Source: Ampelomyces quisqualis (Eukaryota > Ascomycota > Dothideomycetes > Pleosporales > Phaeosphaeriaceae). Taken from it: DNA of 64,000 nt. The position numbers and the translations under genes are program-made. Location: positions 2,358,501 to 2,422,500 of the forward strand of contig JAGTXZ010000002.1 of assembly GCA_018398575.1 (NCBI GenBank), written 5' to 3'. Under the pieces are notes generated by a model. It worked only from the letters and a program-made list of their open reading frames with translations, had not been told where the DNA came from and made no database searches. Of the stretch, positions 1 to 11,064 are shown one piece after another (the stretch's first letter is position 1; each line of letters starts with the position of its first letter).

Positions 1-543
1 TATGCGCATGGCCGCTGGCGTCAGGCTGTGGGCGGTGCGACAGCATACCTGCAGTGTGGTTTGGGGTGCACAGTGTATGTGTGGCGTCACTCGCATGTAC
101 TGCTTTTAATCGGGCTTCCATGAGGCTGAGCAGTACCGTTCCCACAAACAAGGCCGTGGGCCGGATAGCACCGAGTTATGTACGAGTCTTCCACGCGTGA
201 CTTGCCCCAGGTTTCGGTGGTGCGCCGTCCAATCACGACGTCGGCATTGGCTGTCATGTGGCAGCACCCACAGCGCAGCCTCTTCACATGCTACCTGTCT
301 TTCTGCTGCCGTCTGGACTCTGGGCACACCTGGACGAATACAGCGAGTCGGCTGTCGGACTAACGTCCTAGACATGATTCGCGAGAGCCCGCCTTGCCGA
401 GGCTTGTTCGCATTCACTCGCGCCGACTGGCCAGAGTCCATCCATGGTGCCGTACAAAGACGCCAGACCTCCGCACATTTCTCCAGATTCTGCGCACTAG
501 ACCCCCCCTCACCCCCATTCCGCCCCTATCCACATCCATCATC
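1..543. other. Intergenic / upstream region
   Basis: I see no gene here. The short open frames on both strands have no recognisable domain. The last 40 or so bases before the start codon at 544 are pyrimidine-rich, a common 5' leader composition for ascomycete genes, so at least the right part is probably the promoter and leader of the fumarate reductase gene. Confidence 0.5.
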
Positions 544-2672
544 ATGCCGCAGAACGTGATTGTCGTCGGCGCTGGCTGTAAGCACTGTGCTCGCATCACG
601 CACCACCAGGCGCATAGCTAACCCCGTCGCCAGTGTCCGGCTTGAGCGCTGCCCACACCATATACCTGGCTGGAGGCAATGTCGTTCTCCTTGACAAGAA
701 CAGTCAGCGCTCCGTCATCCTGCTCCTGGCGTGTTTGCGATGCTGACCCGCGGCAGACTTCATGGGAGGCAACTCGACCAAGGCCACATCCGGAATCAAC
801 GGAGCCCTGACACGGACGCAAGTCGACCACCAGATTGGCGACAGCGTCAAGCAGTTCTACGATGACACGCTCAAGTCCGCACGTGACAAGGCGCGGCCAG
901 ACCTCATCAAGGTCCTGACCTACAAGTCCGCCGCTGCCGTTGAGTGGCTGATGGACGTTTTCAACCTCGACTTGACCCTCGTTTCGCGGTTGGGGTAGGT
1001 CAACAAAGGCATCTCGACATCTCGAACCAACGGCTAACTCCAACAGGGGTCACTCGCAACCCCGTACCCACCGTGGTCACGATGCCAAGTTCCCTGGCAT
1101 GGCCATCACCTACGCTCTCATGCAGCGGTTCGAGGAGCTCGCCGAGGCTGAGCCAGAGCGCGTCAAGCTGGTCAAGAAGGCCAAGGTCACCAGCGTCAAC
1201 ATCGAGGGCAACCGCGCCACTGGTGTCACATACTCGTTCAATGGCGACGAGACCACCCTCGAGGGACCAGTCATTCTCGCAACCGGTGGCTACGCTGCCG
1301 ACTTTACAGCCGACTCTCTGCTCAAGAAGCACAGGCCGGACACGTACGACCTGTCCACCACCAACGGCGCCCACGCCACTGGTGACGGACACAAGATGTT
1401 GATGAAGATTGGTGCCAACGGCATTGACATGGACAAGGTCCAGGTGCATCCTACTGGTCTTGTAGACCCCAAGGACCCCACTGCAAAGACCAAGTTCTTG
1501 GCCGCTGAAGGTATGTACTCTGCCGCTGAGACGCCGCGTCAACAAGCTAACATTGCTCAGCGCTCCGTGGTGAGGGCGGCATTCTCCTGAACAGCAAGGG
1601 CCAGCGCTTCTGCGACGACCTTGGCCACCGCGATTACGTCTCGGGCATGATGTGGGAGCAGAAGGAGAAGGGCCAGTGGCCCATCCGCCTTGTCCTCAAC
1701 TCCAAAGCCTCCAACGTCCTCGACTTCCACACAAGGCATTACTCTGGCCGTGGCCTCATGAAGAAGATGAGCGGCGCGGAGCTTGCCAAGGAGATTGGTG
1801 TCAGCGACAAGGACCTGCAGGCAGAGTTCAAGAGCTACAACGCCATCGCCAAGGGGGAGAAGAAGGACGAGTGGAACAAGAAGTTTTTCCACAACCTGCC
1901 GTTTGACATCAACGACACGTTCCACGTGGCCGTCATGGAGCCCGTGCTCCACTTCACCATGGGTGGTATCGAGATCAACGACCAGGCACAGTGTTTGAAC
2001 TCTGACGGCAAGCCATTTGATGGTCTCTACGTGTGTGGTGAACTGGCTGGTGGCGTGCACGGAGCCAACCGTCTCGGCGGATCATCACTGCTCGGCTGTG
2101 TCGTGTACGGCCGTGTTGCCGGAGATTCGGCATCCAAGTACTTGTTCCAACAGGCGTTGAACTCGTCTGGCGGTGCAGCCGTCAACCGTCTCGGACAGAT
2201 CTCACTACACCTGGACCCATCGCAGCCCGGCAAGATATCGGTCGAATGGGGCAACGGTGTCAGCAGCAGCGGTCAGCAAGGTGGCACGGACGGACAGTCC
2301 AAGGTCGACCAGCAGAAGCAGTTCTCGTCGGCGCCGGTAATGAAGGACGGCGCCGACTCACAGGACCCCGGCAAGGTCTCCAAGCCCAACAAGCCGTCCA
2401 AGTTCACGATTCCGGACAAGGAGTTCTCGCTCGAGGAGGTGGCCAAGCACAACAAAAAGGACGATCTCTGGATCGCAGTCAAGGGCATCGTCATGGACGT
2501 GACCAACTGGACAGACGAGCACCCCGGAGGACCCCAGGCGCTCTTCAGCCACATGGGCAAGGACGCGTCGGAGGAGTTTGAGATGCTGCACGACGACGAG
2601 GTGATTCCCAAGTACGCGCCCGAGATTGTGATTGGCCGGGTCCAGGGACAGGAGGTGACTCTGGAATACTAG
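544..2672 (+). CDS. osm1: FAD-dependent fumarate reductase (Osm1/Frd1 type) with C-terminal cytochrome b5 domain
   Basis: Soluble fumarate reductase: reduces fumarate to succinate with flavin-derived electrons, reoxidising FADH2. Five exons fit in frame: 544-577, 634-702, 757-994, 1047-1510, 1561-2672 (1917 nt, 638 aa). The N-terminus reads VIVVGAGLSGLSAAH, the dinucleotide-binding GxGxxG of FAD_binding_2; the third exon opens with the FMGGNSTKATSG loop; the C-terminal flavin motif GGVHGANRLGGSSLLGC lies near residue 435. About 90 C-terminal residues form a cytochrome b5-like haem domain with the HPGG motif (2521-2532), as in many filamentous-fungal Osm1 proteins but not yeast Osm1. A linker rich in Gly, Ser and Lys separates the two. 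No mitochondrial or ER signal is visible, so a cytosolic location is inferred. The second intron donor (GTCAGC) is weak, but the join restores the conserved motif. Confidence 0.93.
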
Positions 2673-2736
2673 ACTTCTTTCGCATTTTTAATTTTGGAGT
2701 TGTTTCCTGGTAGCCTTGTTTGAATGTCATGTCATT

Positions 2737-2746
2737 TACTCCGTAC
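2737..2746. repeat. GTACGGAGTA micro-element (minus orientation)
   Basis: Exact copy of the ten-base word GTACGGAGTA read on the minus strand, just downstream of the fumarate reductase stop. It belongs to the set at 10784, 24186, 24259 and 25010; in two of those the word can be seen to be an insertion. Confidence 0.5.
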
Positions 2747-2817
2747 GGCGTACGGCGTTCGTCGTCCCCCGTCCCCGAAACGGGACCATGCCCCTTTCCC
2801 TGTAGTGCCGGGCTGGC

Positions 2818-4762
2818 ATGGGCGAGCCGGCGTCGACGCTCACCTTCACCGCGACCATGGCCGAGCACGACGAGCACGTCGCCGCGCACCTGTCCCGCAC
2901 ACGGCCGCTGCGGCGGTGGTGCAGCCTGGCCAACGGGCTGGTGGTGCTGTGGTGGGCGGTGCTGTACTGGGGCGAGCGGGGGGTTTTTGACGGGCATCTC
3001 GCCCGGTGTCGCTGGGACGGGTGGGAGGACTGGGTGCGCCGTGGCCATGCTGCTTCACACGCCCGCCTGCTGCATTCGCTGATTCGAGCTCCAGGAAGCC
3101 GGCGCAACCCCCCACAGACTCGCCTTGGTCGCCGACCCGCAGCTCGTCGACCCGCACACGTACCCCGGCCGCCCGTGGCCGCTCAACCCGCTGGCCTACC
3201 ACTACACCGACCTGTACCTGCGCCGCACCTTCTCGCGCCTGCAGACGGCGCTGTATCCCGACACCGTCGTCTTCCTGGGCGACTTGTTCGATGGCGGCCG
3301 CGAGTGGGCGACGCGCACCACCACGTCGCCCGACGCGCAGTTCCGCCGCTACGGCGACGACTTCTGGATGCACGAGTACGCGCGGTTTGGCGACATCTTC
3401 TTTGCCCACTGGGGCGATGCGGGGCTGCACCCGCGCCCCGGCCAGCCGGGGCGCAAGCTGATCGCCAGCCTGCCGGGGAACCACGACGTGGGCTTTGCGA
3501 GGGGCGTGCAGGCCGGCGTGCGCAACCGCTTCAACGCCTACTTTGGCGACGGCAACCGCGTGGACGTGGTCGCGAACCACACCTTCGTCTCCATCGACAG
3601 CCTGTCGCTGAGTGCAAAGGCCCAGGCGGCGCCCGAGCAGGTCGAAGACCTCTGGCGACCCGCCACCGACTTCCTCGAGACGGCGCGGTCGCACAAGAAA
3701 CGCCTCGTGCAGCGCGAACTCCGAAAACACCAGGGACTCGCACCGTACCCCGGGTTCGCACACCACGACATCGCCCTCGAGAACCTCGCAACATCCGAAC
3801 TTCCACACGCCAACGACCACGTCACCGACTTCCCCACCGTCCTGCTCTCCCACATCCCCCTCTTCCGCGCCCCAGGCACACCCTGCGGGCCCCTCCGCGA
3901 ACACTGGCCTCCCACCGGCCAACCGCCCCTCGAACGCGACGACCGGAACGCCATCTCCGTGAGCGGCGGGTACCAGTACCAAAACGTTCTCAACCAGGAA
4001 ATCACCGTCGAGGTGGCCAACAAAATCGGCGACATTCGCTACGCCTTCAGCGGGGACGACCACGACTACTGCGACGTCCTGCACCGCGGATACGCCAGTG
4101 GTGGTGGCGGGATACGCGAGATCACCGTCAAAAGCACAAGCTGGGCCATGGGCGTACGGCACCCAGGCGTCGTGCTGGTCAGTCTCTGGAACCCCGTCGA
4201 CACCCACGGCAACCCTCTCCACGGGAACGGCAATGCGACGATTCAAACCAAGCTATGTCTTTTCCCCGATCAAATCGGCACCTTTATCAACTACGCCCTC
4301 GTCTTCGGCCTCACACTCACCCTCGTTCTCGTCCGCGCAGCCCTCATTACAGCCGGCCTCGTCACGCCACGCAGCCTGGCAGCCCCGCCCATCCTTCCTC
4401 GCACAACACACGACGTGCAGATAACAAATCATGACCCCTCGTCTCACTCAACATGTTCGTCTGACCGTCCCGGCCTGTCCGCGCGCATCGCGCAGAGTAG
4501 ACAAAGGTATTCGCTGCCCCTGGTTCAGCACGCGGGCATCCATGGGTCGCGCGACGACCATGGCGACAACAAGGCGCGGACCCGAGTGCGCGTGTACGGT
4601 GGTGGGTCAAGCAGGTCCAGGTCCAGGTCCAGGTCCAGGCAAAAGGAAAACGAGAGACGAGGCATGGCGTTGTTCGTGTATCATGTGCAATGGACGTTGG
4701 GCAAAGTCGTCGTCTTGGCCGGCATGTGGTATGCCTGGTTAGTCTGGCGGGATCGAGCGTGA
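2818..4762 (+). CDS. cdc1: Cdc1/Ted1/PGAP5-like membrane metallophosphoesterase
   Basis: Calcineurin-like phosphoesterase of the Cdc1/PGAP5 family, whose members remove ethanolamine phosphate from GPI-anchor mannose in the ER/Golgi. Two exons, 2818-3033 and 3095-4762, give 627 aa; a second ATG at 2857 (614 aa) has a better start context and cannot be excluded. Visible: N-terminal membrane segment (LVVLWWAVLYW), then metal-binding motifs in family order: ADPQLVD, GDLFD, GNHD, SHIPLF and SGDDHDYC, the last being the family's form of the GHxH motif. After the catalytic domain come a membrane segment at about 4270-4360, a low-complexity loop including an Arg-Ser repeat coded by tandem TCCAGG hexamers near 4615-4640, and a last membrane segment before the stop. 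Very GC-rich with strong C/G third-position use. Whether it matches yeast Cdc1 or Ted1 better needs a tree. Confidence 0.88.
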
Positions 4763-4783
4763 AATCAAGGGTGCGTCTGCATA

Positions 4784-4918
4784 GCGAGTGCGCGTGAATA
4801 GGTTGCGAGTGCGTGAATAGGTTGCGAGTGCGTGAATAGGTTGCGAGTGCGTGAATAGGTTGCGAGTGCGTGAATAGGTTGCGAGTGCGTGAATAGGTTG
4901 CGAGTGCGTGAATAGACA
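4784..4918. repeat. 19-bp minisatellite, about seven units
   Basis: Head-to-tail array of GCGAGTGCGTGAATAGGTT. The first unit (4784-4804) carries a two-base insertion; the next five are identical and start at 4805, 4824, 4843, 4862 and 4881; the last (4900-4918) ends differently. It lies between the convergent cdc1 and alanyl-tRNA synthetase genes. The open frames through it are a by-product of the 57-base triple unit, not a protein. Confidence 0.95.
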
Positions 4919-5039
4919 TGTATCACACCAAAACATGGCAGCAAAGTCGGTATTCTTGCCTTTTTTATTTTTTGGTGGTCCACACTGGTCATGTCAACGG
5001 CATCCCATCCCACCCCACCCTTTTTCTCTCGCCATGGTA

Positions 5040-7709
5040 TCAACGGCCCAACCTCTCCATCCACCGCGTCGCCTCGTCAACACCCTCATCCACGCGATCC
5101 GCATTCGAGCCCTGCCCAATCGCCGTCTGCGCCCCGGCTTTCCCGCCCGCCTTGCCGCCCACAATCTTCGTCACGGCCGCCGCCCACGCTGGTCCGTCTG
5201 CGCCCGCGGCCTGGTGTGGCTATTCGCACGACACACGTTAGTAACACGATTTACGGTTTGATGTTTTTTTTTGCTTTACATCGACAACGGAAACCTGAAG
5301 GGGAACGTACCTTGGCGACATAACACCCATGGACGACTTTGCCGCCGCCGTCGGGACTCGCGGAAAAGAGATAGACACTCCTGTCTTTGAGCGTACTCTT
5401 GGGGCTACTGATGGCTTTGATCGTCTCGCTGATGGCCTTGTGCACGTTTGTCGACCACTCGATTTTGCTCACCAGGAATGCTTTCTCCTTGTCCTGGAAG
5501 CAATTCGTCACGTGGTCCAGAACGCGCTTATTGTCTGCTTTGGCAAACGCTTTTTGTTCGTCCAGGATGGATTTCTGCATCTGCGCGAACGAGTCGCGGA
5601 GAGAGGATTTCTTGAGCGCAGAGATGGAAAGCTGGTTGAGTTCGAGCTGCAACTTCTTCGCTTCGGCCTCCTTTGCGGGTCCGAAAGACATCTTGCCGAA
5701 GAGGTCAATGCGGTCTGCAAAGTCGTTGCCGATGCGTTGGACATTGTATGCTTCTTGGCCGGTTACGGCGACGATGCGGCGGACGCCCTTTGCAATACCC
5801 GACTCCTCGAGGATGACGAGTTCCTTAATTTCACCGGTTTGTTTGACGTGTGTGCCGCCGCAGAATTCAATCGAGACTTTCTCCCACCTTTCGTTCTTCG
5901 CGTCCGCAAGGAGGTCTTCAACAGGCACGCCGACTGATACAACGCGCACAGGGTCGGGGTAGGTTTCGCCAAATACGGCGCGAACACCGCGAATTTCCTT
6001 GGCTTGTGCAAGCGGGACGTCTTTCGCGTAGACTTCGGAGTTCTGGCGGATGTAGTCTGAAGACATGTCTTCGACCTTCTTCAACTCGGCGTCTGACAGA
6101 CCAGCTTTGTGTGAGAAATCGAAGCGCAGTTTCTCGGGTGCAACGAGAGAGCCCTTTTGGTCAACTTCATTGCCAAGTGTTTCGCGGAGTGCGTAGTTGA
6201 GAACGTGTGTGCCCGTGTGGTTGTTTCGGATGGGATTTCTCCGTAGCTCATCGAATTCTGCAATAACTTCGCTTCCGACCTTGAGCTCGCCGTACTTGAG
6301 ATAGCCAGTATGTAGTACATAGCCCGCATAGACCTGTACGTTCTCAATGCCAATCTCAGCCTCGCCATCAACCAACAGCCTTCCGGTATCAAACTCCTGA
6401 CCACCCTGCTCAGCGTAGAAGTTGGTCTTGTCAAGAAGCACCCCAAACTGTTCTCCCTCTGGCACTTCACTCGTGCTCTTCAGGAACTTCTTGTTGTGAT
6501 ATATCGCCTTGATGGTCGAGGTGATGTTCTCGCGGCCATATTTGAAGGAGTCGTCGGTCTTGTGTACATCGTCCATGCTATCCAGCGCACCCAGATCGTG
6601 GACATCAAACTTGACTACCACCCCCGTAGCCGCCTTGTCGCCTTTGCTAGCTTCACGAGCTTTCTCCTGTGCTTCTTCGACCTCTTTGTCGTTGATGTTG
6701 AGGCCATTCTCCTCCGCCATAAGCTTTGTGAGATCGACAGGGAAACCATATGTGTCGTACAAGCGCCAGACATCGTCACCTGGCAAGTCGTTTGACCCAG
6801 CCTTCTTCGCCTTGGCGACGTATTTTTTGAATATAGACTCTCCACGATCTAGCGACTTTGCGAATGCCTTCTCTTCCTCGTCGAGAATCTCAATGATGTC
6901 CTGCTGCTTCTTCTTGATCTCCGGGAACATGTCACCCATTTGTTCGACAAGGGTTGGAATGATCTTGGAGAAGAAGTTGCCAATCTCGACTTGGAAGTAG
7001 TTGCGCGCATAGCGGGCTCCTCGTCGAAGCACTCGGCGAACGACGTATCCGCGACCGACGTTGTTGGGTACACCACCGTCCGCGATGGCGAAACTCATCA
7101 TTCGAGCGTGATCCGCAACGACTCGGTATGCAGTGTCAATGCCATCCGGGTCTTCTTTGCCAAACTTGCCGTTGTAGGGCCGCGCGCCAGTGATGTCCTG
7201 TATCCTCTTGAACAGTGGTGTGAACACATCCGTGTCGTAGTTGGACATCTTCTTCTGGAGCACTGACACCAGTCGCTCGAATCCCATGCCGGTATCGATG
7301 TGCTTGTTGGGTAGCGGTCGCAGCGATCGGTCGGGCTCGCGGTTGTACTGCATGAAGACGTTGTTCCAGATCTCAATGACCTCGGGGTCGTCCTGGTTGA
7401 CCAGTTCCGAGGCGTTCCTGTACTTGCCGTCTACTGGCTCCCTCAGATCGTAGTGTACCTCTGAGCACGGTCCGCAGGGTCCTTGGTCGCCCATCTCCCA
7501 GAAGTTGTCCTTCATGTCTCCCGGCAGGATGTGGTCTTCGGGCACACCGACGCTCCTCCACAGCTCCTTGGCCTCGACATCTGGCTCGAGATCATCGGCG
7601 CCCTCAAAGTACGTGACATACAACCTGTTGGGGTCGATGCCATAGACCTTGGTCATGAGCTCCCACGTGAAGCCAATGGCCTCCTTCTTGAAGTAGTCGC
7701 CAAAGCTCC

Positions 7710-7740
<31 letters not shown>

Positions 7741-8267
7741 GTAGCTGTCCTTGCCGACATCGTCGAGGTCGTTGTGCTTCCCGCCGGCGCGAATGCACTT
7801 TTGCGAGTTGGCGGCGCGCTTGAGGGCTGCGAAGTCGGAGGAGGGGTCGACGGTGCCCTGGAAGATGGACTTGTACTGGTTCATGCCCGCGTTGGTGAAG
7901 AGGAGGGTCGGGTCGGAGAGGGGGACGACCGAGGAGGAGGGCACTGTGGGGGGCTGTCAAATGGCGTCAGGGTATCGACGGCGAGACGGCACGCACCGAA
8001 TGCATGGCCGTTCTTCTTGAAGTAGTCCAAGAAAGTCTGGCGCACGCGGGCGGCGCCCCATTCGGGCTGCTCGTTGAGGAGCGACATGTTTCGGGCAGGT
8101 CTGCGTGGGCAAGAAGGGCGTGGGAGGTGGCGGCGGGCGGGGGTCCAGGGGCGTCCGCCTCCAGTCGTAGGGTGACTCAGGGGGGCAGCAGCTGTGGTTG
8201 TGCGCCTCAGCAACATTCGAGGGGCAGGAAAGCGAGGGCACCGGCGGGGAGCTTGGCAGCTTGCCAT
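5040..8267 (-). CDS. ala1: Alanyl-tRNA synthetase, dual-start (cytosolic/mitochondrial)
   Basis: Charges tRNA-Ala and hydrolyses mischarged Ser/Gly. Exons on the minus strand: 8267 or 8087 to 7997, 7943-5311, 5219-5040, with introns of 53 and 91 nt. From the start at 8087 the product is 967 aa, usual for the family. Visible: class II catalytic core (FTNAGMNQYK; GNWSFGDYFKKEA), then the editing domain with NNHTGTHVLNYALR and CGGTHVKQTGEI zinc-binding motifs, then the C-Ala domain ending in GGKAGGKAGAQTAIGQG. An upstream ATG at 8267 in strong context (GCCATGG) is in frame and adds 60 residues rich in Arg, Pro, Ala and Thr with no Asp or Glu, a mitochondrial presequence by composition. One gene is therefore likely to supply both compartments, as yeast ALA1 does with alternative starts. 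Promoter is shared with the divergent gene at 8466. Confidence 0.95.
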
Positions 8268-8465
8268 GGCGGGGCGTGCTAGCTAGTGTCCTTCTGGAAG
8301 CTTCACGCAGCTGCGCCCAGACGGCCACGTGACTGCGTACAAAGTAGTATAAACACCACCACGCCCTGAACCCAGCCCCCGACAACTCCGCTCACGCCAG
8401 TTGCACACCATTGCACTTGCCGGCATCCGACAGAGCGAAGCTAGATCCGAAGAAAGCGGTCATGG
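8268..8465. promoter_or_regulatory. Divergent promoter between ala1 and the gene at 8466
   Basis: Short 5'-to-5' gap. A TATAAA box lies at 8348-8353 in plus orientation, about 115 bases before the plus-strand start. No TATA-like box was found for the minus-strand gene. Core-promoter assignment is inference from spacing. Confidence 0.4.
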
Positions 8466-8569
8466 ATGGCGCACGTCGCAGCGCCCGGCAGCTCACCACC
8501 ACCACCATCGGGCGCTCCACATGCTCCCCACGGCACCAAGCGCTCGGCCGAGACGGGGCTGGAGCATGA
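8462..8569 (+). other. Overlapping upstream ORF at the start of the next gene
   Basis: An ATG at 8462, four bases before the main start at 8466, opens a 35-codon frame that runs inside the main coding region and stops at 8567-8569. Its context (G at -3, G at +4) is better than that of the main ATG (T at -3). It may reduce translation of the main protein by leaky scanning. Confidence 0.35.
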
Positions 8570-9230
8570 GCAGCGCCTGAGCAAGCGCTTCGACCTGCTG
8601 AACCTGGGTGTGTCTCCTACCGTCTGCCCCAACCACCAACCTCGGCCGCAGTCGACCGCTAACACGCCCGCAGTCGACAACAATGGCACCCGCCTCTACA
8701 TCCCCGTGCCCGGCTCCACAGACGCAGCCCTCCCCCGCCAGCCCGCCGAGCCCATCGCTACCCCCCACCCCCTCGCCTCCACTATGCCGCTGAAGAAGCG
8801 CGACCGCACTGCCCGCCCGCCGCGCAGCACCAGCGACGGCATGGACATTGAAGACACGCCCCACCGCGTGTACATCCACGACCTCGCCGCCGAGCTCAGC
8901 GACATGGAGTCGGACGAGGAGAAGCCCATTTTCCTGTCCGACATTGAGAAGCATTTGTCCAAGATTCCCAAGCACGTGCTGATGGGCCCGGAACCGAAAG
9001 CCAACGACCACAATCAGATGGTGCTGTACAATATCCCCACGAGTCTGACGCTGCCCGAGGACAAGGATAGCGTGCGCAAGGCCATTGTCGAGGCGAGGCA
9101 GCGCATACGAGCCATGCAGGCGAATCCCGTGCTGGAGCCCGCGCGGAGCATGCCTGAAGGCGTGGCATCGGTGCTGCCGCATACACCACCCCGCGCACAT
9201 GTCGACAGCGAGGCCATGGACCTTGACTGA
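8466..9230 (+). CDS. Conserved fungal protein of unknown function
   Basis: Not a family I can name. The unspliced frame is 254 aa. A 66-nt stretch at 8608-8673 has GTGTGT donor, CTAAC branch site and CCCGCAG acceptor; since 66 is a multiple of three the frame stays open, but splicing joins LLNL directly to VDNNGTRLYIPVPG and yields 232 aa, which I favour. The protein is hydrophilic: Pro/Ser/His-rich N-terminus, a basic KRFDLLNL stretch, an acidic centre (MDIEDTP, DMESDEEKPIFLSDIEKHL), an (I/V)PTSLTLPEDKDSVRKAIVEARQRIR helix, and an acidic tail. No signal peptide or membrane segment. Probably nuclear or cytosolic (inference from composition). Confidence 0.7.
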   Translation: MAHVAAPGSSPPPPSGAPHAPHGTKRSAETGLEHEQRLSKRFDLLNLGVSPTVCPNHQPRPQSTANTPAVDNNGTRLYIPVPGSTDAALPRQPAEPIATPHPLASTMPLKKRDRTARPPRSTSDGMDIEDTPHRVYIHDLAAELSDMESDEEKPIFLSDIEKHLSKIPKHVLMGPEPKANDHNQMVLYNIPTSLTLPEDKDSVRKAIVEARQRIRAMQANPVLEPARSMPEGVASVLPHTPPRAHVDSEAMDLD

Positions 9231-9329
9231 CAGGGAGAACAAGACATTTTCAACTAGGCCAACTCATAAAAACTAGCTAATTCGCTTCCATTACACAATC
9301 CCTTGGTACACGTCGTCATCGTTCCACAT

Positions 9330-10143
9330 CTACTTCCTAAACCTATCCAACACGCCTCTCAGCGCGGCCTTCGCCTGCTGCGGCCTAGGCGGCAATGGCT
9401 GCCCTTGCCCTTGCCCATGTCCTTGCTCTCCTGCCCCTCCCTCACCACTCCCCACCACGCCACTCGATTGCTGCCCCTGCACGCCACCCGGCTGAGCCGG
9501 TGGAGGCGCCGCATGAGCATACACGGGCATTTCCAAGCCCAAGCCCTGACTCGGCCCATCCTTTGTCGCCGCCGCATTCGGCGCATAGTACTGCGGCGGC
9601 GCGTCGCCAGTATACGTCGGCGGAGGCTCCGCGTACGGCCCGTCGTGACGCGGTTGATACGCTCCTTGTCGTTGGTATTGTTGCTGCTGGCCGCCGTGCG
9701 GATAGTACGGCTGCTGGTCTTGGTGGTAGAAAGTGAAGTTGTGTTGCGGGACTTGGCCGTGACGTTTGCGTTCGGAGAAGGAGATGAGGAACTATCGACC
9801 ATCATCGTCAGCACGGCGTGTACAAGATGAAGGGAAAAGAAGAACGGAGGGGGGGGGGGCGACGGACGCGATGGTATCTGAGTAATGGGAGGCCTTTCTT
9901 CAAGCGTCGTTTAGCGTGTATGTAGCCTCCCACAAACCAGCCGAAGAACAGGGCAAACAGCACGCCGAGAATGATCCATTTGATGATTATGCCTTTCTGT
10001 TTGTCGTGGTGAGTGTTTGCCGTCTCGAATGGGGTCCAAGTCAAGGGGCGGGGACGTACGTCTGTGTACCAGAATCCGTCGCTGCCGTAGCACTGGATTT
10101 CGCCAATGGTGTATTCGAGGCAATACCGCTTTTGCAGCCCCAT
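9330..10143 (-). CDS. RCR-type membrane protein (chitin deposition / Congo red resistance family)
   Basis: Three exons on the minus strand, 10143-10060, 9996-9868 and 9791-9330, with introns of 63 and 76 nt, give 224 aa. Layout fits the fungal RCR family, type I membrane proteins that affect chitin deposition and act through the ubiquitin ligase Rsp5: a short luminal N-terminus with two cysteines (YCLEYTIGEIQCYGSDGFWY), one membrane helix (WIILGVLFALFFGWFVGGYI), a basic stop-transfer HAKRRLKKG, the LLRYHR box, then a long Pro/Gln/Gly-rich cytosolic tail. The tail has two PPxY motifs (PPTY, PPQY), the ligands of Rsp5 WW domains. No cleavable signal peptide is visible. The second donor is GTCCGT, so that boundary is less sure than the first. 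Family assignment is from architecture, not from a database search. Confidence 0.75.
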
Positions 10144-10783
10144 CTTGTCTGCAGCCTATGGCGAAGTCGTGTCGAGTTCGGGGATTCACAGAATCTGCCA
10201 GACCAAGTCGATGGAATAAAAGTAACGTCTCTCGAGTCGTGGTGAAGCCAGGGAGTCGGCAGAGTATGTAATGGGGGTGCAACGGCGGAGGCGGCGGCGG
10301 CGTCGGCGCAAAGCGTGGCTGTGTCGCGCGACACCCTTCGGACAATGGCCAATCCGCAAGAGTCGTTTGTCGCAAAGTAATCTTCCAACGTGGTTGGTTT
10401 CGGAGGCGGTTAGGTGAGTGTTTCAGGTACCCAGGGGACGATGGTATCCAGCGACAAGCAGTAAACGCAAATTACAGATTCCAGTGCGCTGCAAGGGACT
10501 ACTGAGAGGATATGGATGTGGATCATGGTCGCCCAAAGGTCATTGTTGTGGCTGGTGCTGGGCGTCGCATCGTTTCGACGCTGGACGACGTCCGTGTCTC
10601 AATGAGGTTGGGACTGCATGCAAGGGACCACGCGTCCGCCGCGGCCGTGCATAACAGGCGTCCCCCGGATGCGGCGGCATGTCACTCGGCTCGGCTCTGG
10701 CGACGCATTCCTTCACCAGCTGCGCAACGGCTCTCAGCGCGTGATGTCCTGGTGTGTTTGCGGCGCTGTTTCAATCAGAGTAC

Positions 10784-10792
10784 TACTCCGTA
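10784..10792. repeat. CGGAGTA micro-element (minus orientation)
   Basis: TACTCCGTA on the plus strand, i.e. TACGGAGTA on the minus strand, preceded by CTA rather than the usual GTA. Intergenic. Confidence 0.45.
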
Positions 10793-11008
10793 GAGCTGAC
10801 ACTGCTGCTGTCGAGTAGAGTCGGTGCACTGCTTGTTCATGTTTTGCATTGACGGTGTCTTGACGTGCCATGGCCTTCTCTTTGCTCACACGCCTGACTG
10901 AGCAAATGTGCCTTTCTATGCTGTAACCTCATACTCGAGCTACTGTGCCTATCCATCGGATCGACCACCTGCTCGATGAAAAGAAAACTCCCTTCAGACG
11001 AGAGCGCT

Positions 11009-11064
11009 GTGGTATAATGCCACCCGACTCCTCGTTGTGGTATAATGCCACCAGACTCCTCGTT
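11009..11064. repeat. 28-bp direct repeat, two units
   Basis: Two abutting 28-base units (11009-11036, 11037-11064) that begin GTGGTATAATGCCACC and end GACTCCTCGTT, with one mismatch. Each unit begins with a near-palindrome, GTGGTATAATGCCAC. Confidence 0.85.

Noticed and set aside
2846..4246. 466-codon minus-strand frame inside cdc1
   Set aside because: Shadow of the GC-rich cdc1 coding sequence; the plus strand has the metallophosphoesterase motifs.
4362..5064. Minus-strand frames encoding a repeated 19-residue HSQPIHALATYSRT-type peptide
   Set aside because: They are the minisatellite read in three frames; the surrounding sequence belongs to cdc1 on the other strand.
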